Source: Streptomyces sp. D2-8
GTDB taxonomy: Bacteria; Actinomycetota; Actinomycetes; Streptomycetales; Streptomycetaceae
Assembly (NCBI RefSeq): GCF_023184515.1
Contig: NZ_JAAHBP010000020.1
Location: 62,001-126,000 of the forward strand
Length of the DNA: 64,000 bases
Direction: 5' to 3'
Below, piece after piece: positions 17,136 through 25,189 of this stretch; position 1 is the stretch's first letter, and each line of letters starts with the position of its first letter. The notes under the pieces are model-generated. The model ran no database searches. It saw nothing but the letters and a program-made list of their open reading frames with translations, and was not told the origin of the DNA. Both the position numbers and the translations under genes were made by a program.

Positions 17136-17449
17136 TCACCATGATTCGCGGCCCAGGTGCACGAGACCTTGGATGGTGCCCGGGCGGGTGTGCAGGGTGG
17201 GCTCTGGGGCCGGGGTGTTGGTGAGCACGAGGACCCGGACCGCCGGGTGTTCCGGGTGTAGAGGTCGTCCTGGTCGTCGTCTCCGGGGATGGCGTTCGGT
17301 TGGATCTCGATGCGTCCGTAAGTGCCCTGGTCGAGGTGGTAGACGCCCCGGTAGTCACTTTCGCGCTCGGTGAAGATCACGTCGAGGTGGCCGGTGACGA
17401 GGCGGACCAGTTCACTCGCGGTGTGTGTGCTGGTGTCGTAGTCGGTCAT
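17136..17449 (-). pseudogene. Frameshifted small conserved gene
   Basis: From the ATG at 17449 the reading SELVRLVTGHLDVIFTERES, YRGVYHLDQGTYGRIEIQPN and DDDQDDLY is well formed, then becomes nonsense. Adding one C in the run at the YT codons restores EHPAVRVLVLTNTPAPEPTL and GTIQGLVHLGRESW with a stop at 17136. The intact protein would be about 105 residues. I do not recognise its function. It lies directly beside a transposase remnant. Confidence 0.6.
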
Positions 17450-17461
17450 GGTGGTCTTGCC

Positions 17462-18160
17462 TTATGCCGCGAGGGTCTCGGGGCGTTCGAGAAGCTCGCC
17501 GCGTTCGAAGCGGGCTCCGGCCCTCAGCAGGGCGACAAGTGGGGTGCGTTGACGGCCCGGCTTCGGGGCTGGGAGGGCTCGACGAGCTTGAACACCATCG
17601 CCAGGGTGGCCGCGCGCGGTAGCCGGCCCCCTTGGTGACACGTTTTGTGAACCCAACACCTTTTGGTGGCGGGTTTCGGGGAAGACCTCGTGAAGGGCAT
17701 TCCAGAAGCCGAGGGCGCCGTCGCCGACGGCGAGGACGGTAGCCGTCGGCCATGGCGATCCATTCCTTGGTGCCGTCCGTGCGCACGCCCTTCACGACCA
17801 GGACGGCGGCCTTGGCCTCTTCCAGTCGAATGCGCAGGTGGATGCCGCCGTCGGCCCAGACGTAGACGTAGTCCGTGGCGGACAGGTCGCGCTCGCCGAA
17901 CGCTTTGTGGTCGGCCTGCCACCGGGTGGTCAGCCGGGTCACGGTGGCCGGGGAAAGGCCGGTTAGGAGCCGAGGAACTGCTCGAGCGCGGGCAACACCT
18001 CGCTGATCTTCGGGGACTTCCTGCCCCAGGGCGGCAGGATCGCCGAGGAGAACCGCTTGCGCTCGCCCGTCTCCGCGTCGATTGCGCTTGTCGTTGACAC
18101 GTGGAGCCTTGACCTCGACCGTCCCGGCCGCGGTGGTCACGTTCCGGGGCTGGTGGTGTC
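17462..18160 (-). mobile_element. IS256-family (mutator type) transposase remnant
   Basis: Minus-strand pieces of a mutator-type transposase in different frames: TTAAGTVEVKAPRVNDKR, GLSPATVTRLTTRWQADHKA, DYVYVWADGGIHLRIRLEEA, VLAVGDGALGFWNAL and CWVHKT, then the C-terminus LAMVFKLVEPSQPRSRAVNA ending ERPETLAA at 17462. The N-terminal part is missing, roughly 100 residues between CWVHKT and the C-terminus are deleted, and several frameshifts occur. Its truncated 5' end abuts the stop of the enoyl-CoA hydratase gene. Inactive; terminal inverted repeats not identified. Confidence 0.85.
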
Positions 18161-18164
18161 CGTA

Positions 18165-18932
18165 TCAGAGAAACGTCGCCCTGCCAGGGCCTTCCTCGAC
18201 GAAGCTGCGCATCCCCCGCTCGCGGTCCTCTGTCGCGAACAGGCCCGCGAACCAGTTGCGCTCGATGGTGAGACCGGTCTCGAGGTCGGTCTCCAGGCCC
18301 TGGTCGATCGACTCCTTGGCGGCCCGCAGGGCGAGTGCGGGGCCCTTGGCCAGCCGGGAGGCCCAGGTCCGCGCCTGCTCGTACACCTCGGCGGCCGGGA
18401 CCACGAGGTCGACCAAGCCGATCCGAAGAGCCTCGTCGGCCCTGACCATCCGGCCGGTGAAGACGAGGTCCTTGGCCTTGGAGGGGCCCACGAGCCGGGA
18501 CAGGCGCTGGGTGCCGCCCGCGCCGGGGATCAGGCCGAGGAGAATCTCGGGCTGGCCGAGTCTGGCGCTGTCGGCGGCGATCCGGTAGTCGGCGCACAGG
18601 GCCAGCTCGCAGCCGCCTCCGAGTGCGTATCCGGTGATCGCGGCGACGACCGGCTTGGGGATGCGAGCCACGGCGGTGAAGGCGTCCTGGAGCGGGCGCG
18701 AGCGCCTGACCATGCCCGCGTGGTCGAGGAGCTCCATCTCCTTGATGTCTGCTCCGGCCGCGAACACCCTCTCGCCGCCGTACAGGATCAGCGCGCGGAT
18801 GTCGTCGCGCTCCGTCACCTCTGCGGCGAGCTCGCCGAGCCGGTCCTGGGTGGCGATGTCGAGGGCGTTCATCGGAGGGCGGTCGAGGCGGATGGTGCCG
18901 ACGCCTTCGGCGACTTCCACGTGCACGGACAT
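18165..18932 (-). CDS. Enoyl-CoA hydratase/isomerase (paa operon)
   Basis: A 255-residue crotonase-fold enzyme, last gene of the paaABCDE operon. The oxyanion segments FAAGADIKEM and ALGGGCELALCADYRIA are intact. The first catalytic Glu is present in GQPEILLGLIPGAGGTQRL, while the second position (SKAKDLVFTG) has Asp in place of Glu. It likely hydrates 2,3-dehydroadipyl-CoA or a related beta-oxidation intermediate of phenylacetate. The ATG at 18932 is 8 bp downstream of the paaE stop. The stop lies almost at the truncated transposase. Confidence 0.88.
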   Translation of the reverse strand: MSVHVEVAEGVGTIRLDRPPMNALDIATQDRLGELAAEVTERDDIRALILYGGERVFAAGADIKEMELLDHAGMVRRSRPLQDAFTAVARIPKPVVAAITGYALGGGCELALCADYRIAADSARLGQPEILLGLIPGAGGTQRLSRLVGPSKAKDLVFTGRMVRADEALRIGLVDLVVPAAEVYEQARTWASRLAKGPALALRAAKESIDQGLETDLETGLTIERNWFAGLFATEDRERGMRSFVEEGPGRATFL

Positions 18933-18940
18933 GGGCTTCC

Positions 18941-20056
18941 TCAGCTGTCGAAGTCGACGGTCAGCGTCTCGGAGACGGGGAAGGTCTGGCAGGTCAGCAC
19001 ATAGCCGGCCTCGACCTCTGCGGCTTCGAGGGCGAAGTTGCGGCGCATGTCGGCCTCCCCTTCGGTGACCAGGGCGCGGCAGGTACCGCATACACCGCCC
19101 TTGCAGGCGAAGGGCAGGTCGGGGCGCATCCGCTGGGCGCCGTCCAGCACCGTGGCCGCGCGCGGCAGCGCGGCGGTGGTGGACCGGCCGTCGAGGGTGA
19201 CGGTGACCTGGCTGACCGGGCCCTCGGCAGCGGCTTCCTCGTGCCCCCGCGTCTGCCGTACCGGCGCGTCGTCCGCGTAGAACAGCTCCTGGTGGATACG
19301 AGTGTCGGGCACACCCAGGCCGGCCAGGACCCGTTGGGCATCGCGGACCATGCCGTGGGGCCCGCACAGCCACCAGTGGTCCGCGGCTCTGACGTCGACC
19401 AGCCCGCCGATGAGGGCGGAGAGACGGTCGGCGTCCAGGCGGCCGGAGAGCACCTCGGCCTCGCGGGGCTCGCGGGAGAGGACGTGTGCGAGCTGGAAGC
19501 GCACCGGGTGGAGGTCCTTCAGGTCGGCGAGTTCGTCGGCGAACATGACCGAGCCGGTGCGGCGGTTGCCGTAGAACAGCGTGACCCGTGAGCGGTCGTC
19601 GGCGGCGAGGACCGACTCGGCGATGGAGAGCATGGGGGTGATGCCGGACCCCGCGGCTACGAGGACGTGGTGTCCGGGTGCGGTGAGGTCGGGGGTGAAG
19701 GCGCCGGTCGGGGCCATCACCTCCAGGGTGTCGCCGGGCCGTACGTCGTGGACCAGCCAGGAGGAGAACAGCCCGCCGGGCACTTCGCGCACCCCGACTC
19801 GCGGCCGTGCGCCCACCGGCGAACAGATCGAGTAGGAGCGCCGTTCGTCCCGCCCGTCGACCTCGCGGCGCAGGGTGAGCGACTGGCCCGGGGTGAAGGC
19901 GAACTCCTCAGCCAGGTCGTCCGGGATGTCGAAGTCGACCGCGACCGCGTCCTCGCACAGCCGCTGCACGGCGGCCACGCGCAGGTGGTGGAAGGCCGGG
20001 CGGCGTCGCCGCACGGGCGTGCGGGCGGAGGTGCCGGGTGGCAGCAGGTCCTCCAT
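18941..20056 (-). CDS. paaE: Phenylacetyl-CoA epoxidase reductase subunit
   Basis: A 371-residue electron-transfer subunit passing electrons from NADPH to the PaaA di-iron centre. It has an N-terminal FAD-binding barrel with RRSYSICSP, an NAD(P)-binding domain (LVAAGSGITPMLSIAES, TLFYGNRR, WWLCGPHGMV), and a C-terminal plant-type 2Fe-2S ferredoxin domain (CKGGVCGTCRA with a later C in VLTCQTFP). The start ATG overlaps the paaD stop by one base (TGATG). Confidence 0.95.
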   Translation of the reverse strand: MEDLLPPGTSARTPVRRRRPAFHHLRVAAVQRLCEDAVAVDFDIPDDLAEEFAFTPGQSLTLRREVDGRDERRSYSICSPVGARPRVGVREVPGGLFSSWLVHDVRPGDTLEVMAPTGAFTPDLTAPGHHVLVAAGSGITPMLSIAESVLAADDRSRVTLFYGNRRTGSVMFADELADLKDLHPVRFQLAHVLSREPREAEVLSGRLDADRLSALIGGLVDVRAADHWWLCGPHGMVRDAQRVLAGLGVPDTRIHQELFYADDAPVRQTRGHEEAAAEGPVSQVTVTLDGRSTTAALPRAATVLDGAQRMRPDLPFACKGGVCGTCRALVTEGEADMRRNFALEAAEVEAGYVLTCQTFPVSETLTVDFDS

Positions 20057-20571
20057 CAGATCTCCTTGACGTACTCGAAGGGTTCGCGGCAGGCGCGGCA
20101 GCGCCACAGCGCCTTGCAGGAGGTGGCGCCGAAGTGGGAGGTCTCCTCGGTGTCCGCCGAGCCGCACCGGGGGCACGGAACCGCGGGGCGGGTGGGGGAC
20201 AGTGTGAGCGGCACCGGGCCGGGGGCGGGGCGCGGCGCCGGTCCGGGGGGCGCGATGCCGTGCTCGGCGAGAGTGCGGCGGCCGCTCGGTGTGATCCAGT
20301 CCGTGGTCCACGGCGGATCGAGCACCGTGCGCACCCGGACCTTTCCGTATCCGGCCGACGTGAGGCACGCAGCCACTTGGGCGCGCATCTCAGCCATGGC
20401 CGGGCAGCCGGAGTAGGTCGGGGTGAGGCTGACGACGACCGTCCCGTCCTCACCGACCTCGACGCCCCGCAGCACGCCGAGGTCGGCCAGGGTGAGCATG
20501 GGCAACTCGGGATCCGGCACGCACGCGGCGATGTGCCGAGCGCGGCGCACGTCCGTCAGTACGGTCACCAT
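20056..20571 (-). CDS. paaD: Phenylacetate degradation protein PaaD (Fe-S assembly type)
   Basis: A 171-residue protein. The N-terminal DUF59/MIP18-like domain (VPDPELPMLTLADLGVLRGV, LTPTYSGCPA) is associated with Fe-S cluster maturation, and a C-terminal zinc-ribbon-like domain has CPRCG and CRAC pairs. In other bacteria PaaD is needed for epoxidase activity, probably in metal-cluster assembly. Its start overlaps the paaC stop by 7 bases; a GTG three bases downstream would give a 4-base overlap instead. Confidence 0.93.
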   Translation of the reverse strand: MVTVLTDVRRARHIAACVPDPELPMLTLADLGVLRGVEVGEDGTVVVSLTPTYSGCPAMAEMRAQVAACLTSAGYGKVRVRTVLDPPWTTDWITPSGRRTLAEHGIAPPGPAPRPAPGPVPLTLSPTRPAVPCPRCGSADTEETSHFGATSCKALWRCRACREPFEYVKEI

Positions 20572-21392
20572 GTCGCGTCCGGGTGGGCGCGGGCCACGCT
20601 CTGCAGCTCGGCCAGCAGTGGGGCGAGGTGCTCGGTGTGCTCGCCGTCGCGGCCGGCGCCGGGCAGCGGCCGGCACTCCGGCAGGGGCACTCCGGCCGCC
20701 TCCGTGACTTGCCTCAGCACCGCCCCGACCTCGCCTCGGACGTCGTACACGGTGAACAGCTCGTCCAGGTACGGCGCGACCTGCTCCAGCGCGTCCCGCA
20801 TCCGGTGGTGGGACTCGGCGGTGCCGTCGCCGAGGCGGACGACCCACTCGGCGGCGTACTGCCGGTGATAGCTCAGCTCCTTGACACCCTTGGCGGCGAT
20901 CGCGGCGAGCACCGGGTCGCCGTGTGCGGTGAGCCGCTCGAAGTGAGCGAGCCTCCAGGCGGAGAGCACCAGCAGGCGTGCGACGCAGAACGCGAAGTCG
21001 CCGCCCGGGAGTTCGGCGAGGCGTACGTTGCGGAAGTCGTGGGCGTCGCGGAAGTAGGCGTAGGCGTCCTCGTCGCGGCCGGTGCCGTCGACCTGGCCGG
21101 CCCGGGAGTAGAGCAGGCGGGCCTGGCCGAGCAGGTCGAGTCCGATGTTCGCCAGGGCCACCTCCTCCTCCAGCTCGGGGGCGCGGGTGGTCCACTCGGC
21201 CAGCCGTTGCGCCAGGACGAGGGCGTCGTCGGCCAGCGCGACGCAGACGGCGGCCAGTTCACCGGTGTCGATGCCGTCGGGTACCGCGCTGTCCACGCCG
21301 TGCAGCGGGTCCTCGAAGCCGGTGCCGTACGCCCAGCGGGTGTCGTCCTCGTGTCCCTCGGCCAGGGTCAGGTGGACGTGGTCGTCACTCAT
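20565..21392 (-). CDS. paaC: Phenylacetyl-CoA epoxidase subunit PaaC
   Basis: A 275-residue ferritin-like structural partner of PaaA in the ring-epoxidising complex. Family segments are DDALVLAQRLAEWTTRAPEL, NIGLDLLGQARLLYSRAG and KGVKELSYHRQYAAEWVVRL with GDGTAESHHRM. PaaC lacks a working di-iron centre and stabilises PaaA. It sits between paaB (10 bp upstream) and paaD (overlapping). Confidence 0.95.
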   Translation of the reverse strand: MSDDHVHLTLAEGHEDDTRWAYGTGFEDPLHGVDSAVPDGIDTGELAAVCVALADDALVLAQRLAEWTTRAPELEEEVALANIGLDLLGQARLLYSRAGQVDGTGRDEDAYAYFRDAHDFRNVRLAELPGGDFAFCVARLLVLSAWRLAHFERLTAHGDPVLAAIAAKGVKELSYHRQYAAEWVVRLGDGTAESHHRMRDALEQVAPYLDELFTVYDVRGEVGAVLRQVTEAAGVPLPECRPLPGAGRDGEHTEHLAPLLAELQSVARAHPDATW

Positions 21393-21402
21393 GCCCTGCT
21401 CC

Positions 21403-21696
21403 TCAGATGTGGGGGACGTCGTCGGGGATGTCGTAGAAGGTGGGGTGGCGGTAGACCTTGTCGGCGCTGGGCGCGAAGAAGGGGTCCTTCTCGTCGCGGG
21501 TGGAGGCGGCGATGTGCTCGCTGCGCACCACCCAGATCGACACGCCCTCGTTGCGCCGGGTGTACAGGTCGCGGGCGTGAGTGAGGGCCATCCGGTCGTC
21601 GGCGGCGTGCAGCGAGCCCACGTGGACGTGGTTCAGCCCGCGCTTGCCGCGTACGAACACCTCGTACAGCGGCCAGTCGTTCTTCTCGGCTGTCAT
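21403..21696 (-). CDS. paaB: Phenylacetyl-CoA epoxidase subunit PaaB
   Basis: A 97-residue subunit that bridges PaaAC heterodimers. It reads WPLYEVFVRGKRGLNHVHVG, then SLHAADDRMALTHARDLYTR, and ends in YRHPTFYDIPDDVPHI, all diagnostic for PaaB. The ATG start overlaps the paaA stop by four bases (ATGA). Confidence 0.95.
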   Translation of the reverse strand: MTAEKNDWPLYEVFVRGKRGLNHVHVGSLHAADDRMALTHARDLYTRRNEGVSIWVVRSEHIAASTRDEKDPFFAPSADKVYRHPTFYDIPDDVPHI

Positions 21697-22691
21697 GCCA
21701 CAGCCCCCTTCTGTGTATGCGTACGGCTGGTACGGTCGGCCCGCTTGGCGGCGTGCGCGGCGGCCGCCGCCCGCACCCAGGCGCCCTCCTCGTGGGCGGC
21801 CCGTCGCCGGGCGACGCGCTCGGCGTTGCAGGGCCCGTCGCCGGAGATCACCCTGGTCAACTCGTCCCAGTCGGGGGTGCCGAAGTCGTGGTGGCCACGC
21901 TCGGCGTTCCAGCGCAGCTCGGGGTCGGGCAGGGTGACACAGAGCTTCTCGGCCTGCGGGACGGTCATGTCGACGAAGCGCTGTCGCAGCTCGTCGTTGC
22001 TGTGCCGCTTGATCTTCCAGGCCATGGACTGCGCGGAGTTGGGTGAGGCGTCGTCGGGCGGGCCGAACATCATCAGGGACGGCCACCACCAGCGGTCCAC
22101 CGCGTCCTGCACCATCTCGCGCTGGGCCTCGGTGCCGCGCATCATCGTCATCAGCAGTTCGTAGCCCTGCCGCTGGTGGAACGACTCCTCCTTGCAGATC
22201 CGCACCATCGCGCGCGCGTACGGCCCGTACGAACTGCGGCACAGCGGCACCTGGTTGCAGATCGCCGCGCCGTCCACGAACCAGCCGATCACACCGACGT
22301 CGGCGAAGGACGGCGTCGGGTAGTTGAAGATCGACGAATACTTCTGGCGGCCCTCGATCAGCCGCTCGGTCAGATCCGCGCGGTCGGCGCCCAGCGTCTC
22401 CGCCGCCGAGTACAGGTACAGCCCGTGCCCGGCCTCGTCCTGCACCTTGGCGAAGAGGATCGCCTTGCGGCGCAGCGAGGGCGCCCCAGTGATCCACTCG
22501 CCCTCCGGCTGCATGCCGATGATCTCCGAGTGCGCGTGCTGCGCGATCTGCCGGATCAGCGTCCTGCGGTAGCCGTCCGGCATCCAGTCGCGCGGCTCGA
22601 TCCGCCGGTCGCGGGCGATCGTCGCCTCGAAGTGCTCCTGCAGCTCCGGCTCTGCGCAGCCCGCCGACGCATCGGCGTGTATCGCGGCCAT
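21693..22691 (-). CDS. paaA: Phenylacetyl-CoA epoxidase catalytic subunit
   Basis: A 332-residue di-iron monooxygenase subunit that makes 1,2-epoxyphenylacetyl-CoA. Iron-binding carboxylate/His helices are visible: QHAHSEIIGMQPEGEW, FAKVQDEAGHGLYLY, and ICKEESFHQRQGYELL. The start is the ATG at 22691 (an in-frame GTG nine bases upstream is less likely, as GGAAGG is spaced for the ATG). It is the first gene of paaABCDE-ech and lies just downstream of a TetR-type palindrome. Confidence 0.96.
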   Translation of the reverse strand: MAAIHADASAGCAEPELQEHFEATIARDRRIEPRDWMPDGYRRTLIRQIAQHAHSEIIGMQPEGEWITGAPSLRRKAILFAKVQDEAGHGLYLYSAAETLGADRADLTERLIEGRQKYSSIFNYPTPSFADVGVIGWFVDGAAICNQVPLCRSSYGPYARAMVRICKEESFHQRQGYELLMTMMRGTEAQREMVQDAVDRWWWPSLMMFGPPDDASPNSAQSMAWKIKRHSNDELRQRFVDMTVPQAEKLCVTLPDPELRWNAERGHHDFGTPDWDELTRVISGDGPCNAERVARRRAAHEEGAWVRAAAAAHAAKRADRTSRTHTQKGAVA

Positions 22692-22707
22692 CTGCCCCAC
22701 CTTCCCT

Positions 22708-22727
22708 ACCGACCGTTCGTTCGGTCG
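22708..22727. promoter_or_regulatory. PaaR-like operator upstream of paaA
   Basis: ACCGACCGTTCGTTCGGTCG, 17 bp before the paaA start, is an imperfect palindrome. On the minus strand its core CGAACGAACGGTCG differs by one base from the CNAACGNNCGTTCG-type site described for the TetR repressor PaaR. Related palindromes occur at 28174 and 42601. Confidence 0.6.
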
Positions 22728-22773
22728 TCATCATGGCTGAGTTCTTCGTGCTTCGGCAAGTGCCGCAGTCGGG

Positions 22774-23595
22774 TCAGCGTCCACCGAAGGACGGCTGTCG
22801 GCCTTCTAGGAAGGCCCGCACAGCAGCCCGGTGGTCCTCGGTCGTACCCAGCCGCTCCTGGGCGGCCGCCTCGCGCTCCAGCACCACGCGCAAAGGCGCT
22901 TCGTCGGCCCGCAGCAGCGCCTTGACCTCGGTGTACGCGGCGGTGGGGCCGGCGGCGAGGCGCTTGGCGAGGGTCAGGCCCTCCGCAGCGGCACCGCCGT
23001 CCGGCACGACGCTGTGGACGAGGCCCCACTGCCGCGCCGCCTCGGCGTCGAAGCGGTCGCCGAGCAGCATCAGGGCGGCGGCTCGCGACGGACCGACCGC
23101 CTGTACCAGAGCCCCGCTCAGACCGCTGTCGGCAGCCAGGCCGATCCCGGTGAACGCGGTCGAGAAGCGGGCACCGGCTCCCGCGACCCGCACGTCGGCA
23201 CAGAGCGCGAGCCCCAGCCCCGCGCCGACGCAGGCGCCCTCGACGGCAGCAACCACAGGCTGCGGCAGCGCGTGCAGTTCCTCGACGAGCGGGTTGTACT
23301 CGTCTCGCACGATGGTGAAGGCGGAGGCGGGTGCGCTCTCCAGGGCTCGCGCGTGCTCCTTGAGGTCCTGGCCGACGCAGAAGTGCCGGCCTTCAGCAGT
23401 GAGCAGCACCGCCCGGACGAGGTCGCCGTCGCCGCGCACCCGGCGTACGGCGGCGATCAGTCCGGCGCGCAACGGCACGTCCAGGGCGTTTCCCGCGGAG
23501 GGCCTTCGTAGTTCGATGACGGCAACGCCGCCGTCCAGGGTGTAGCCGACGCCATGCCGCGTCTCGTCGGCCGGAGGCCGGCTCGTAGCGCTCAT
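22774..23595 (-). CDS. paaG: PaaG-type enoyl-CoA isomerase
   Basis: A 273-residue crotonase-fold protein. FCVGQDLKEH and VGAGLGLALCADVRV form the CoA and oxyanion sites. The usual hydratase Glu pair is absent, replaced by GIGLAADSGLSGALVQ, whose Asp matches the catalytic acid of PaaG. PaaG converts the ring-epoxide CoA ester to the seven-membered oxepin-CoA. The ATG at 23595 overlaps the paaH stop (ATGA). The N-terminus carries about 15 extra residues compared with most homologues. Confidence 0.85.
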   Translation of the reverse strand: MSATSRPPADETRHGVGYTLDGGVAVIELRRPSAGNALDVPLRAGLIAAVRRVRGDGDLVRAVLLTAEGRHFCVGQDLKEHARALESAPASAFTIVRDEYNPLVEELHALPQPVVAAVEGACVGAGLGLALCADVRVAGAGARFSTAFTGIGLAADSGLSGALVQAVGPSRAAALMLLGDRFDAEAARQWGLVHSVVPDGGAAAEGLTLAKRLAAGPTAAYTEVKALLRADEAPLRVVLEREAAAQERLGTTEDHRAAVRAFLEGRQPSFGGR

Positions 23596-24446
23596 TCCCA
23601 CGTGTAGAACCCCTTTCCGGTCTTGCGGCCGAGCTCGCCACGGGCGACCTTCTCCCGCAGCAACCGGGGAGGGGCGAAGCGTTCGCCGAGCGTGGCGTGC
23701 AGGTGCTCGGCGATGGCAAGGCGTACGTCGAGTCCGACCAGGTCGGTCAGGCGCAGCGGCCCCATGGGGTGCTTGTAGCCGAGCCGCATGGCGTCGTCGA
23801 TCGCATCCGGTTCCGCGACGCCCTCCTCGACCATGCGGATCGCCTCCAGGCCCAGAGCCAGGCCGAGGCGACTGCTGGCGAAGCCGGGCGAGTCCTGGAC
23901 GACGACGTCCTTCTTGCCGAGGCAGCGGGTCCAGCCGAGGGCCGCGTCGAGGGTGCCGGCGCCGGTGTCGGGGGCGACGACGATCTCGACCAGTTCGGAG
24001 GCGGGCACGGGGTTGAAGAAGTGCATACCCAGGAAGCGATCGGGCCGGGTGAGGGCGGCGGCGAGATCGGTGACCGACAGGGAACTGGTGTTGCTGGCCA
24101 GTACCGTTCCGGGGCTCACCGTCTGCTCAGCGGCGGCGAGGAGCCGGGCCTTGAGCGCGGCGTCCTCGGGGACGGCCTCGACGACCAGGTCGGCGTGCGA
24201 GGGCAGGGCGTCGACGGACGGAACCGTCGTCACCCGGGCCAGCACGTCCTCCGCGGGCTCTGCGAGTGCGCCGCGTTCGGCCGCTCTCTTCAGTCCGGCG
24301 GCGACGCGGCCCAGTGCCGCGGCCGCGGCCTGCTCGCCGCTCTCCACGACGGTCACGGCCGAACCGGCCGTCGCGAAGGACTGTGCGATACCGGCGCCCA
24401 TGCGGCCGCCGCCGATCACCCCGACGACTGCGGGTGCTGAGGTCAT
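23592..24446 (-). CDS. paaH: 3-hydroxyacyl-CoA dehydrogenase
   Basis: A 284-residue NAD-dependent dehydrogenase oxidising 3-hydroxyadipyl-CoA to 3-oxoadipyl-CoA. It has the Rossmann motif GGGRMGAGIAQSFA, the catalytic His in GMHFFNPVP and the C-terminal domain (KDVVVQDSPGFASSRLG, YKHPMGPLRLTDLVGLD). The end GRKTGKGFYTWE is typical. Overlaps both neighbours by four bases, so it belongs to a tightly coupled beta-oxidation unit. Confidence 0.93.
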   Translation of the reverse strand: MTSAPAVVGVIGGGRMGAGIAQSFATAGSAVTVVESGEQAAAAALGRVAAGLKRAAERGALAEPAEDVLARVTTVPSVDALPSHADLVVEAVPEDAALKARLLAAAEQTVSPGTVLASNTSSLSVTDLAAALTRPDRFLGMHFFNPVPASELVEIVVAPDTGAGTLDAALGWTRCLGKKDVVVQDSPGFASSRLGLALGLEAIRMVEEGVAEPDAIDDAMRLGYKHPMGPLRLTDLVGLDVRLAIAEHLHATLGERFAPPRLLREKVARGELGRKTGKGFYTWE

Positions 24447-25189
24447 GCCCGGCTCCTCTTCTCCAGGAAGCGTGTCATGCGATCCTTCTTGTCCTGGCCC
24501 TCGAACAGCACGGCCTGCGCCAGATCGTCGGCGACCGGGTGGGCGCCCGGCGAGTCGACGACGAGCTTCGTCAGCCGCAGAGCGGTGGCGGAGGAGCGGG
24601 CCATGCGGTCGAGCAGGGCATGCGCCTCCTCCGGGAGCTTCTCCGCCGGTACGACGTCGATGACCAGCCCTGCCGCCAGTGACGCGGCCGCGTCGAGGTT
24701 CCGCCCGGCGAGCAGCACCTGCTTGGCGATCGACTCGCCGACCAGCTCGGGCAACCGCCAGCAGGCCCCGGCCGCGGCGAGGATGCCGAGCCCCGGCTCA
24801 GGGTTGCCGAAGACGGCGTCCGGACCTGCGATGCGGAGGTCGCAGGCGTACGCCAGTTCGGCCCCGCCACCCAGCGCCCAGCCGTCGACGGCGGCGAGCG
24901 TGGGCATGGGGAGTCTGCGCACCCGCTCGAACAGACGGCTGTTGATGCCCTGGAGGGCTTCGTCGCGGCCGCGTCGCAGCAGTTCGGCGATGTCGGCGCC
25001 ACCCGCGAAGACCCGGCCGTGGCCGGTGAGCAGCAGCAGCTTCGGATCGGCTTCCAGCAGCCCGCACACCTCGTGCAGTTCGGCGATCATGCGGCCGCTG
25101 ATGGCGTTGCGGGCCTCGGGCCGGTGCAGGGTGACGACGACCCGGTCCTCTCGCTCCTCGACGAGCAGCGTCTCGTAGGCGGTGCTCAC
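24443..25189 (-). CDS. Enoyl-CoA hydratase (PaaF-like)
   Basis: A 248-residue crotonase-fold protein starting with GTG, overlapping the thiolase stop by GTGA. FAGGADIAELL and ALGGGAELAYACDLRIAGPD are intact and the first catalytic Glu is in NPEPGLGILAAAG. The second Glu position reads Gln (SIAKQVLLAG) and the usual GAGGTQRL loop is AAGACWRL, so catalysis may differ from a standard hydratase. Probably the 2,3-dehydroadipyl-CoA hydratase of the pathway; the hydratase encoded at 18165 could share that role. Confidence 0.8.
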   Translation of the reverse strand: MSTAYETLLVEEREDRVVVTLHRPEARNAISGRMIAELHEVCGLLEADPKLLLLTGHGRVFAGGADIAELLRRGRDEALQGINSRLFERVRRLPMPTLAAVDGWALGGGAELAYACDLRIAGPDAVFGNPEPGLGILAAAGACWRLPELVGESIAKQVLLAGRNLDAAASLAAGLVIDVVPAEKLPEEAHALLDRMARSSATALRLTKLVVDSPGAHPVADDLAQAVLFEGQDKKDRMTRFLEKRSRA

